A stretch of 64,000 bases of DNA from Haliclystus octoradiatus (taxonomy: Eukaryota; Cnidaria; Staurozoa; Stauromedusae; Haliclystidae): the NCBI GenBank assembly GCA_916610825.1, contig OU744448.1, positions 24,218,761-24,282,760 on the forward strand, given 5' to 3'. The translations under genes and the position numbers were made by a program. The notes below the pieces were generated by a model. The model was given only the letters and a program-made list of their open reading frames with translations, ran no database searches and was not told the DNA's origin. Shown one piece after another: positions 32,931 through 42,673 of the stretch. Positions within the stretch are counted from its first letter, which is position 1, and each line of letters begins with the position of its first letter.

Positions 32931-33734
32931 CTAAAATGAATGATTTTTAGTGGAAGATAACCACGTTTTGTTTTTTGCTTTAAGCGGTGTACTAGTTCCC
33001 AATAGCGGAGATAATCTTCGTTGTGATTTTTCAGCTCTTCTCATCATTTTTGGTTTACTTTGAGACTTTTTGTAGGTGCGAATTGTTTCCAACTGTGTGG
33101 GATTCTTCACCCATTGCATCGGCACATTCAATTGAGCCAACATCTTTGAGAATAGCGCTGTGTGAACACCAGGTAAGATACCATCCTTTCCTTTACGTAC
33201 CCGAAACGTGTCATTGATTAGATCGCTAATGTTAGATCCTTCAATGACTTTGTTTCTGAATACTAATTCACCCTTGTCATTATAACCACTAATAGCAGGA
33301 TTAGTTTTAATCATTTCAAGTAGCATTTTTGCTTGTGGTTTCATTGTTTTTGGTAGCAGAGAAAGTGTTCTTTGTTCTACTGCATCTTGATTTGCTTCTA
33401 CAGGTGACGAGGTACTTGAATTCACGGGCATGTCATTTTGCAATTCTGATGACGGCTTGGCAATGACTTGCACCTTTTTCGGTTTTAGGACATTTTCACG
33501 ACGCTTTTGAAACTCTGCCAACTCATTAGTAAACCTTCTAACTTTCTCACTATCCGGAATATCATTTCGAGTTAACATCCCATCCATTTCCTGTTCCGCT
33601 TTGACCATGGCTGCCTTCTCGGGTTGTAATGTGCTGTTTACTGTAGGAATTGATGACCGATTACCACTATCCAATTGATTCATCAACCGTTCATAAACAT
33701 CTGGTGTTAAAACCACATGTTTTCTAAACGTCAT
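32931..33734 (-). CDS. conserved Polinton protein, unknown function
   Basis: 267 residues from ATG at 33734. Starts MTFRKHVVLTPDVYERL; the middle is charged and low complexity (FQKRRENVLKPKK); residues about 160-230 form a folded-looking block (GSNISDLINDTFR, then GVHTALFSKMLAQLNVPM). I recall similar proteins next to the ATPase in other Polintons but know no activity. The upstream gene ends at 33758. Confidence 0.6.
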   Translation of the reverse strand: MTFRKHVVLTPDVYERLMNQLDSGNRSSIPTVNSTLQPEKAAMVKAEQEMDGMLTRNDIPDSEKVRRFTNELAEFQKRRENVLKPKKVQVIAKPSSELQNDMPVNSSTSSPVEANQDAVEQRTLSLLPKTMKPQAKMLLEMIKTNPAISGYNDKGELVFRNKVIEGSNISDLINDTFRVRKGKDGILPGVHTALFSKMLAQLNVPMQWVKNPTQLETIRTYKKSQSKPKMMRRAEKSQRRLSPLLGTSTPLKAKNKTWLSSTKNHSF

Positions 33735-33757
33735 TGTTAAGGACGAGATTGCAAGTC

Positions 33758-34072
33758 TCAAAATATACTTGCTAGTAGATCCCCTATCTCAGAGCCTATA
33801 CCCCCACCTCGTTGATTGACTAATATTGCTCGTCGACTTTTCACTGTTCGTTTGGGTTGTATCAGTTTTCGCAAAACTGTCTTTTTAGAAGCCAACTTTC
33901 GTTTCAATTTTGCCGAGATGGGAACACGCCCCTTTAAAACGTTCACGACAATATCGCAGATGGAGTGAATCAAATCAGGCTTTGCTGTTTTCAATATATT
34001 AGCCTGATCCGAACACTTGCAATCTTTCAGAGCTTTCAATAGCGGTAAATTACGTTTTAGACGGTTAGTCAT
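33758..34072 (-). CDS. small basic protein with Gly-Gly-Gly tail motif
   Basis: 104 residues from ATG at 34072. Highly basic: VLKGRVPISAKLKRKLASKK, then VNQRGGGIGSEI and a hydrophobic end. A short protein of this kind is common in Polintons between ATPase and integrase. The RGGG could be a protease site or a membrane-active start; both are inference. It reads close to the ATPase and the 267-aa protein, probably one transcription unit. Confidence 0.6.
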   Translation of the reverse strand: MTNRLKRNLPLLKALKDCKCSDQANILKTAKPDLIHSICDIVVNVLKGRVPISAKLKRKLASKKTVLRKLIQPKRTVKSRRAILVNQRGGGIGSEIGDLLASIF

Positions 34073-34158
34073 TCTTCCGTTGTCATTGACTGTCGATAAG
34101 CAACTGACTCAATTGTTTAAAATGGTTAACCTTTTATATTTTCAGAGACGTTGACTAA

Positions 34159-34839
34159 TCAGAATTGCTCAACTTTCCCTCGCTTGACACCTTTTTGAGT
34201 TTGAGGTAAGTAAATGTATTGTGGTGTTTCGTCAGGTAGTATTCTAGCCCTGTAGCGGTGATCTTCCGGGGTGGTCGGCTTCAAGTCTATGAATAAGTAT
34301 GAATATGGTAGTTGTACCGCATCAACGTAAGCCGTTTGAATGAAGCGAACGTTCGAAGGCTTCAACTGTTTTGAAAGGTGAGATATTTGGCTCATATACC
34401 TAACATTCTTGAACACGATCATGTAATTAGCATTGAGTGATATGGTTCTCTGATCCTTATGAAATAGATTCTGCGTATTGAATATAACACTATTATTGTC
34501 ATGACGACCTTTGAAAAACGATGCTGCGATGGTTTCATTGTTTGATTTGTCCATAAAGTCATCAAAAATGATAATTGTATTTGTTTCTACGGTTGTTAGT
34601 GCTCCCAAATCATCAGGAATTCCTTCAATGTATTGCACTGGCACCTTGAGAGCTTTAAGTTTTGCGGCAACATCCACTTGATGTTTCGAATAACACCATA
34701 TCACCTGTTGAATGGTAGGTGATATCATCTCATCCATATACGATAGCAAACGAAGTATAAATGTGGATTTTCCACTACCCGTTCCGCCGGAAACAATAGC
34801 TGTAAAGGGGTGAATTAGTTGCGTTGAAATTTGCTCCAT
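34159..34839 (-). CDS. genome-packaging ATPase (FtsK/HerA type)
   Basis: 226 residues from ATG at 34839. Walker A SGGTGSGKST at residue about 18, Walker B TIIIFDDF at about 88, and a sensor-like IFNTQNLFHKD after it. In Polintons and related viruses this ATPase pumps DNA into the capsid. First gene of the minus-strand block, divergent from PolB with a 278-bp shared control region. Confidence 0.92.
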   Translation of the reverse strand: MEQISTQLIHPFTAIVSGGTGSGKSTFILRLLSYMDEMISPTIQQVIWCYSKHQVDVAAKLKALKVPVQYIEGIPDDLGALTTVETNTIIIFDDFMDKSNNETIAASFFKGRHDNNSVIFNTQNLFHKDQRTISLNANYMIVFKNVRYMSQISHLSKQLKPSNVRFIQTAYVDAVQLPYSYLFIDLKPTTPEDHRYRARILPDETPQYIYLPQTQKGVKRGKVEQF

Positions 34840-34911
34840 TCTTGCCTACGTAGTAATGACAACTGAGGCAATTCACTCAACACAATGGTGTATTATAATC
34901 GTGTCTATCTA

Positions 34912-34993
34912 TTACTTGCCCCGGGACTTGCCCAGGCATGCCTACAGTATTTATTTAGACATATCACTTGCCCAGACATGCCGCAGCTTGCCC
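34912..34993. promoter_or_regulatory. cluster of six CWWG decamers resembling a p53-family response element
   Basis: Decamers lie at 34912, 34924, 34934, 34964, 34974 and 34984. The pair GGACTTGCCC AGGCATGCCT (34924-34943) fits RRRCWWGYYY twice with no spacer and no mismatch. The trio 34964-34993 is also contiguous, one or two mismatches each. The cluster lies between the ATPase start (34839) and the PolB TATA box. Binding by a host p53/p63/p73-type factor is inference. Confidence 0.6.
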
Positions 34994-35041
34994 AAGGCTA
35001 TTTATTATCTAAATCAATGGTTACCAGTCCCCTCACCATAG

Positions 35042-35047
35042 TATAAA
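35042..35047 (+). promoter_or_regulatory. TATA box of the PolB gene
   Basis: TATAAA 71 bp upstream of the ATG at 35118. On the other strand a TATAAT-like site near 34891-34897 is about 52 bp upstream of the ATPase ATG. Confidence 0.6.
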
Positions 35048-35117
35048 TGTACTTTGATTTCAAAGGTCAATCATCATTCAGTGATTTTGCTTGGACGATA
35101 CGGATCTAACATTAACT

Positions 35118-36119
35118 ATGGCACCAATACCACCTTTTTGTGAGCTATGTGGAAAGACATTTACACGAAAAGCAGATTTGAAAAGACATATGACAACGCA
35201 TTCAAATGTCTCTTCAGTCACCTGCGATTATTGTGACCGTACGTTCAAGCATCGCAACAATTATAGAATACATTGCAGAATGGTGCACCGCTGCATTCCA
35301 CCCTCAAGGCAGGTCGCAAGTCACAACCAACCTTCAAGGCGAGTCAATTCGTCTACACCGCCATTATTATCGAGTGTACTAAGATTAAATCCGGTACCAC
35401 AGCATCAACAGCAACGAATTGATCAGGTGTTGGATGAGAATGTCGACCTGTTTGACCTGTTGGAAGCTCAAGGTGGAATGGAGATTTCGAATGAAGAGAT
35501 CCCTATTGTGGAGGTGAGCTATTACTATTGTTTCTGCTGTTGTAATAAATACGATTCGATTATACTTGTTATAATTTCCATCTTTGATAGATAATTGAAA
35601 CGGATATTTCAGACAGGTGATCGTTTGAGACAGACGGTTATCGATGATTTTATTGTTTTCAGGATTCTAATGCCAATAATGACACGGTCATGGATTGGAT
35701 TGATGACGATGACTCCACGAATATTGATGCATTGGTCCCAGAGGTGAGAAATGATGTGATACCTGAGTTAGAGTAACTCTATATTTCAAACTTTTTCAAT
35801 TTTCATTGTTTTTTGTTTTTCATTTTTTTATTTTTTCAATTTTTCCATGTTTTTTATTTTTTATTTTTTTTATTTTTTATTTTTAAAAAATTTTATTTAA
35901 AAATTTTTTTTTTAATTTTAAATTTTTTTTTATTTTAAATTTTTTTAATTTTTAATTTTTTCAATGTTTTGGTCCTGTCATTAGGAAGCTCCAAGGACAC
36001 CTGCGTTGGATGACTTTAACAGTATGGATGATGGTGAAGAGTTCAGTCCTTCCGGTTTGAATGACTTGGATAGAATGGAATACAACCTGCTGAATGACCA
36101 TCCAGCCTCAGATCAGCAG
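35118..36119 (+). CDS. PolB gene exons 1-3: C2H2 zinc fingers and acidic linker
   Basis: ATG at 35118. Exon 1 (35118-35513) has two C2H2 fingers: CELCGKTFTRKADLKRHMTT and CDYCDRTFKHRNNYRIHCRM. Exons 2 (35663-35743) and 3 (35985-36119) encode an acidic linker. All introns are GT-AG and phase 0 (35514-35662, 35744-35984, 36120-36201) and lead into the polymerase exon at 36202. The fingers may bind the TIR or protein primer site; not known. The intron before exon 3 is nearly pure A/T. Confidence 0.75.
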
Positions 36120-36201
36120 GTAAAAAGAAGTCTAAGTTTGGGGTTCATGTTAGTCTTGTTTATCACATGTTTTTTATTTGAATTTATTTTATTTTATTCA
36201 G

Positions 36202-38927
36202 GTTGATGTGGTAGAGAGCTTCGATGTCAACGGTGCACTGCAGTCACTCTTCCACCATTGTCCACCGTCGTCACCTAGTGTCAGAGCAGCCTCTGTGGAT
36301 TTTAGAGCTGCCCATATTGCCATCGACCATGCCAATCAACATCATTGCGAAAGTGTGATATGTGGTTCATATGTGAAGAACAGTGGCGTCTGCATACTCA
36401 AGCACATGATGTGACTCACCCCTTCACCTGTCAGAACTGTTTCAAGTCATTTCATCGTCGTATTCATCTGGCTATGCACATCCGCTCTGGTTGTCCTGCA
36501 CTCGCTAATCAAAACATCAATCAACGAGGCGGAAACAATTCTAGAGATGATGACAATGAACCACACCCTGCTCTTTCCACAGAACTGACTGAACCACCAC
36601 ATCTTGTTTCACATGCTCTCAATCGAACAGTGCTGTTATATCGCAAGGACTTTGAGCAAATTCACCATGCCAACCTTTTGCAACGATTGAAAGATGTTAT
36701 AAGTCTGCAAGTGCCACTCGTCAAGCAGCAAGCCTCCATTCAAAACGGTGTCAAGTTCTTTATGACGTTGTCTGTCGTGTTTAGAAAGGTCACCGATGAT
36801 GATGAAAAGACGGACCCACCGGTTGTATTTGGTACTGAGGTATTTCGCTTTCTACCTCAAGATGATGATGACGGCCTGTATCTGCAAAGCTTGTTTGATT
36901 TGGCTTATAATCAGCTTCTCACCAAGATGGAAGAATTTGAACAGAATGGCTCATCGTGGATAATTGACGCACTCAACCATCTAGACTTGAACATTGTCAC
37001 CTATGACCCTCTTCGGGCATCGTCTTTCCTACCCCTCCCACGAGATATACAACTCAAGCATGCTGTTATCAATGTTCAGAATAATGATGATGAAAAGTGT
37101 TTTGTTTGGGCTGTACTGGCTAGTATGTTGAATATTTCTAACCATGCTGAACGTCTCTATCATTATGAACGAAATGAGCACTTGCTGAAACTGGATGGAT
37201 TACAATTCCCCCTCCCCCTCAAGGATGTGGCTAAATTTGAGCGCATGAATGACATCAGCGTTCATGTGTATGGTTTTGTGATAGAGGAAACAGCAGCTAA
37301 AAAGTCAAAAAGCATTGTCATCCCGTTACGTATTGGCGAGAGGCGACAGTATTCACAACATGTTAACCTGTTGATGTGGACCGAAGACAATGAAAATGAT
37401 GATGATGATGATGATGATCAACCTGCACCCAAGTCCCATTACGCTTACATTAAAAACCTAAGTGCTCTTCTCGGCTCTCAACTCAGCAAGAGAAAAAATC
37501 ATAAAGACTTTTGTGATTACTGTCTGCTCGGTTTTGGAAATCCTGCTGTGCGAGATAGACATATGGAGAAGTGTAAGCATACTGGGGCACAACAGGTTCG
37601 ATTACCTGAGAAGGACGATCTGAACAAAGAGGATAAAGTGTTTTTCAAAGATATGCAAAAACAAGTGAAAATGCCCTTTGTCATGTACGCAGACACTGAA
37701 GCATTGTTAATGAAGCAATCAACTTGTCAACGCAATCCTCAAAACTCGTCAACTGTCATCACACAAAATCATGTTCCTTGTGGGTTTGGTGTTTTGGTGA
37801 AGTGTACCAAACCAGAATTTGATGAGCCACCCTACATCTATCGAGGGGAAGATTGCATGGGTAAATTTCTGGATTATGTTCTTGCCAAGAGTGAAAAGCT
37901 GCGTGAGAAATTGAGAAACGTTGAGCCCATTATCATGTCTCTGGCAGAAGAGTTGGCCCATGTACAAGCTGGAGTGTGTCATATCTGTGAGAAGGGTGAT
38001 TTTGTTTATGGTGTTAAAAATCACAAACGTTTAAAGGTGAAAGATCACGATCATTTGAGTGGACAGTATCGTGGTGCAGCACATAATGGATGCAATCTGA
38101 ATTATCGCGTCAATGCTGATTACATTCCAATACCCTGCGTCTTACACAATCTACGAGGGTATGATGCACATCACATCTTGTTGGCCTTCAAAGAACGACA
38201 TGCTGAGAAACGCATTCAATGCATTCCAAACACAATGGAGAAGTATGTGTCCTTCACAATTGGCGGTGTACGCTTCATTGATTCTTTGCAATTTCTGAAT
38301 GCAAGTCTTGGCACTTTGGTGGACAACTTGAATGATTCACAGCTGACACTCACCCACACCTACTTGGAAACAATCACAACTCGATCGGTCAATCTAGACA
38401 ATCGTCTATCGCTAGTCAAGCGCAAAGGAGTCTATCCCTATGAGTACATGGATTCGTGGGAGCGATTTGATGATGTCACATTACCACCTCGATCGGCCTT
38501 CTACAGTTCATTGACGGATGAAGATGTAAGTGAGGAAGATTATAGTCACGCTCAGCAGGTCTTTCGTGAATTCAGCATGAATAATTTGGGTGATTATCAT
38601 GACTTCTACCTGTGTACTGATGTTCTACTTCTGGCAGACGTCTTCGAAACCTTTCGCAACATGTGTCATGAATACTTCCACCTCGATCCTGCTCAGTTCT
38701 ATAGTTCTCCTGGACTTTCTTGGAGTGCAGCATTAAAAATGACAGGCATTGAGTTGGATTTGTTGACTGATATTGATCAGTATCAATTCATTGAACAGAG
38801 TGTGCGAGGTGGCGTTTCGTCCATCAATCATCGCTATGCCAAAGCCAATGTACCTGGTTCAGATGATTATGATCCTGATTCACCCAATGCCTACTTGGTC
38901 TATCTGGATGCAAAGTGAGTGATGAGT

Positions 38928-38964
<37 letters not shown>

Positions 38965-40331
38965 AGCAATGAGAATGGTAGTATAGGGTTGCTAATTTTT
39001 TATGTTATTTTTATTTCAGCAACCTGTATGGATGGGCAATGTCGCAAGCGCTGCCAACAGGTCAATTCCGATGGTTAGAACAGTGTGAAATTGATGTCTT
39101 GGATGTTTCTCAATTGTCTAACGACTGTGATGATGGGTACATTCTCGAATGTGATTTGACCTATCCAGCTGATATTCATGATGCACATGCCTGCTTCCCT
39201 CTCGCTCCTGAGCGAATGGTGATTGATTCAAAGATGTTGTCCCCTCACCAAAAGGAATTGTACGCCATGACGATGATTAAATCACAGTTGAATGGTGAGT
39301 CTGTCACGATTAAAGATTCATGTCGAAAACTTGTTCCTAATTTGAGAGATAAAGAGAAATATGTGGTTCATTATCGAAATCTCTCCTTGTTTCTCGACTT
39401 GGGAATGGTGTTGACAAAAGTGCATCGTGTTCTGACGTTCAAACAGCGACCTTGGTTGAAACAATACATCGACTTCAATACTCAGAAGAGAGCTGCTGCC
39501 ACTGATGACTTCTCGAAAACGCTTTTCAAACTTTTCAACAATTCCATTTATGGCAAGCTGTTGGAAAGTGTACGCAGTAGACGCAACATCAATTTAGTGG
39601 ACAATGCAAGGTCGATGAAAAAATTTGCAGCACAGCCCATCTTCAAATCTTGCAAGATTTTTCATGAAAATCTTTGTGCTGTAGAACGCTCGTTTCCTGA
39701 AATTGTCCTAAATCGACCTATTTATGCCGGATTCTGTGTCCTCGATTTATCAAAATGGCTGATGATCGATTTTCATTACAATTATATGAAAAAGCGTTAC
39801 CCTGGAAACCACTCCAAGGTATTGTTCACTGATACTGATAGCTTGGCTTATGTTATTCAAACTGATGATTTATACCGAGATATTCAAGGTGCAAGTGATT
39901 GGTTTGACTTCAGTGGGTACCCTAAAGAACATCCTTGTTATTCACCTGCGAACAAAAAGGTGGTTGGCTATTTCAAAGATGAGTTGAACGGGTCCATTAT
40001 GAAATCGTTTGTTGGTCTTCGCTCCAAGATGTATGCCTATCAGTACGATGGGAAAGAGGTGAAACGTGCCAAAGGTGTCAAACGGTCGACAGTTCAAAAG
40101 ACATTGACGTTTGATGATTACAGAACCTGCCTCTTTGACAATGTCACACTGATGCGCAGTATGAGTGCCATCCGATCCATCGACCATCGACTGTATACTC
40201 TAGTTGTCAACAAGAAAGCTCTGTCGTCTTATGATGACAAGCGATATCTACTAGATGATGGCTACTCAACTCTACCCCACGGACATTACTCAATTGAAGA
40301 TCAACAACAACAACAACAACAACAACAATAG
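36202..40331 (+). CDS. protein-primed type B DNA polymerase (Polinton PolB), one frameshift
   Basis: Exon 4 (36202-38914) and exon 5 (39020-40331), GT-AG intron of 105 bp with a GAT repeat. Frame A (36202 to about 36349) passes to frame B from about 36350 in an A-run within a C2H2 finger (CDMWFICEEQWRLHTQAH), as expected of a 1-nt loss; frame A alone stops at 36414. Exonuclease motifs: MYADTEAL (37680), HNLRGYDAHH (38143), YLCTDVLLLADVFE (38606). Between them an endonuclease VII-like CHIC/DHDHLSG/RGAAHNGCN (37978-38095). Polymerase motif A YLDAN-NLYGWA across the intron, B NNSIYGK (39538), C FTDTDS (39828). Ends in polyglutamine. Replicates the element by protein priming (family knowledge). 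Confidence 0.93.
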
Positions 40332-40753
40332 CTTTTTTCTATATAATTACTATCAGTGAATATCTGTGAATCGGATTACGAATTCAGATTATGTATCATC
40401 GTTTTAACTTATTGTTTAGCTAAGTTATGAACGAGAGAAATGATAATAAAAAACAGACAATTTTGTATATATTAAATCATGTTTTATTATTGTTTTAAAA
40501 AATGTGTGAGAATTATTATTATTATTATGAATGACATTTTGTACTATAACATCTACTATTATTCATCTATATCAAATCAAAGTTATAATTAATTGAATGT
40601 GTGATTGATTATTCTTTGTCATTAAATCTGTTTTATTAATAAATGCACATCTATGATTCTCAAGATATATATTTGTATAATGAATCAGGTTTTGTCCATT
40701 CTAAAACAAATGGGTGATTCTGTTGATGAACTATTGATTATGTTATACGTCTG
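40332..40753. other. convergent 3' region
   Basis: AT-rich; AATAAA-like signals near 40445 and 40640 suit the ends of PolB (plus) and the right-end gene (minus). No gene. Confidence 0.6.
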
Positions 40754-41911
40754 TTATGGATCGGTGAATTCATTACTTTGTGCATAAGCGTCTGTGAGAC
40801 GTTCTTTGAGTTCATTCACCCACAGGCTATTTGATAACAAGTGTTCCAGAGTGAAACTAGGCCACATACTTTTAACTCTGCTGATGTGACGAAATGCCTT
40901 GTTGTGAGCTTCTGCGATGTCCACCTGTTTTATTACGTCATCAAAACAAAGACGTATGCATTCATCTGCTGTGGAAAATGCGCATATTTCATGACCCATT
41001 ATATTCTGTTCCTCATCTCTACACCCCATACATATGCTTTTAAGACAATCCAATACTTTAGGTGCCATTTGATCTACAAAAGCAGGAATTATTTGCCGTA
41101 ATTGTCTGGTCAATACCGTAATTTCAGAACTATCTCCATCAGCGTCAGTGGTTATCGGCTTATGTCCGTTTGTGAAAGAATTTACTGGGTGATGAATAAC
41201 GCTTCTGACAGGGTAAGAAAAATCACTGTCTGCCACTTTCATGTCGAGTAACTGCTTTTTGTAAGTTGAATACGACTTTTTCATACCCTGCAGAACTTTG
41301 ATCATTTCTTCTAAATTCTCCGCGTTAATAATAATGTGACCACATCCTTCTCTCGATGATGATGATTTATTACCAACTTGCCCCTCATCAATGGTTTGAC
41401 TCATCATAATGTAAACGTTATTTGAGAGACTCGATTTGTCACTGTGATCTACAAATGCTTTACTTGTTAATTGTAGTTTTTTAATACCTTGATTTCTCAA
41501 GGTCTTTAAACGTTTTGCAAAACCAGATTCGTCTCCATTGTTATTAGGTTGTCGATCATTCACCCATTGTGGTAATTCAACCTCTTTATTTTCAGGGACT
41601 TGAGGCTTCGTTTTCTTTGTTGATGTGGATTTCCCCAATTTGATAAAATCGACATTTCGACGTTTCAATTCTTTATCACTGTTGGCTTGTGTAACAGATC
41701 CGCTAATATGACGAGGCTTGTGAGATTTTCTCTTGTTGTGTTTTGAAGGCTGAATCACCTCAATGATTGAAATATCATCATCATCCATCTTGTCTGGAAC
41801 AATTGGCTGACTAGTTACTGCAGTTGGTTTATTCATCAGCGAATCAAGCGTTTCATATTCTGATGCAGTAAATGGTGTGGCAGTGAATTCCAAATCATCC
41901 ATTGAAGCCAT
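40754..41911 (-). CDS. Polinton right-end protein, unknown function
   Basis: 385 residues from ATG at 41911, inside the TIR; N-terminus MASMDDLEF parallels MASMNDLEY at the left end. The first 150 residues are basic and low complexity (KHNKRKSHKPRH, STSTKKTKPQ); the C-terminal 150 hold scattered Cys (LDCLKSICMGCRDEEQNIMG, ADECIRLCFDDVIKQ) and resemble a small helical DNA-binding domain of BEN type, but I cannot confirm that. Transcribed inward from its own TIR TATA box (41984-41991). Confidence 0.7.
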   Translation of the reverse strand: MASMDDLEFTATPFTASEYETLDSLMNKPTAVTSQPIVPDKMDDDDISIIEVIQPSKHNKRKSHKPRHISGSVTQANSDKELKRRNVDFIKLGKSTSTKKTKPQVPENKEVELPQWVNDRQPNNNGDESGFAKRLKTLRNQGIKKLQLTSKAFVDHSDKSSLSNNVYIMMSQTIDEGQVGNKSSSSREGCGHIIINAENLEEMIKVLQGMKKSYSTYKKQLLDMKVADSDFSYPVRSVIHHPVNSFTNGHKPITTDADGDSSEITVLTRQLRQIIPAFVDQMAPKVLDCLKSICMGCRDEEQNIMGHEICAFSTADECIRLCFDDVIKQVDIAEAHNKAFRHISRVKSMWPSFTLEHLLSNSLWVNELKERLTDAYAQSNEFTDP

Positions 41912-42232
41912 TATGCAAAAAAACAACTCAACTGCTATACCGTATGTCAAATTGTAATGAAATGAAACGATTTTCAAACGAGACTTTTATAACCCTGGAT
42001 GATTGACATGTTGTCAATCAATCGTTGCGCTTTTGGTAATCGGATTAATGGATCGTTGCGCTAAAACCGGATCGTTGCGCTAAAACCGGATCGTTGCGCT
42101 AAACCGGATCGTTGCGCAAATACCGGAGTGGTTGACCGGATCGTTGCGCAAATCGTTGCGCTTTTTACCGGAGTTCCGGATCGTTGCGTCGTTGCCTATT
42201 GACTGGCCCAGAACCCGTCAAATACATCTACT
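41887..42232 (-). repeat. Polinton right TIR, 346 bp
   Basis: Inverted match to 25447-25855 with eight CGCAACGAT cores and only one 32-bp unit. Extends into the right-end gene by eight codons. Confidence 0.95.
41984..41991 (-). promoter_or_regulatory. TATA box, right TIR gene
   Basis: TATAAAAG on the minus strand, 72-73 bp upstream of the ATG at 41911. Confidence 0.7.
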
Positions 42233-42389
42233 ATTATTGGTATTTCTCCGGGCTATGCCGATGTTGACGTCTGTCAAGCTGGCCCACCCACCCTTTCAGA
42301 TTGTAACGAAAATGGTATCAAGATTTAGATCACATTTAGCTCACAATTGCTCAGCTACTTTGAAAATTTGCTCACGCGAAATAACCAGG

Positions 42390-42673
42390 TGTAGTAGATT
42401 AAATATCTTGTTAAATATTAACCAGCCTCATTATGAGATAGTCGATATTAGACCATCCTCCTTTTGAGGTAACCTCTCTTATGTACATATAAAAGCCAAT
42501 GTAAAGTATTATATTAATTAGATTCACTCAGACAAGCACTGATATACTTTCCTTGTTATACTTATTATCAATATATATTATCTTGTGGGAGACCTTCATT
42601 CAATATGAATACAAGGAGTCAAATCACCATTACGCCTCGAAGATCACCTTCTCACGTTGTTAGATCTCCTACA
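42390..42673 (+). repeat. 5' LTR, 284 bp
   Basis: TGTAGTAGATTAAATATC to AGATCTCCTACA. Contains TATAAAAG near 42490 and the gag ATG at 42605. Confidence 0.97.

Larger units (their letters stand above)
25447..42232. mobile_element. Maverick/Polinton, 16,786 bp, nearly complete
   Basis: Starts AGTAGATG and ends CATCTACT, flanked by ATTATT on both sides (25441-25446, 42233-42238); Polintons make 6-bp TSDs and have AG...TC-type ends. Long TIRs enclose the core set: protein-primed PolB, retrovirus-like integrase, adenain-like protease, packaging ATPase, major and minor capsid proteins. The element is 16.8 kb, within the usual 15-20 kb. Only the protease (stop) and PolB (frameshift) are visibly broken. 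The right arm of the host repeat (about 51948-51958) shows the uninterrupted target. Confidence 0.97.

Noticed and set aside
35790..35965. Origin or matrix-attachment site in the pure A/T stretch
   Set aside because: It is a PolB intron made of low-complexity T-rich DNA; nothing beyond composition supports a function.
36346..36356. Programmed -1 frameshift in PolB
   Set aside because: The site lacks a canonical X XXY YYZ heptamer and lies in the middle of a zinc finger; a 1-nt loss in an A-run is simpler.
39942..40187. Minus-strand gene opposite PolB
   Set aside because: It lies opposite conserved PolB sequence and has no motif.
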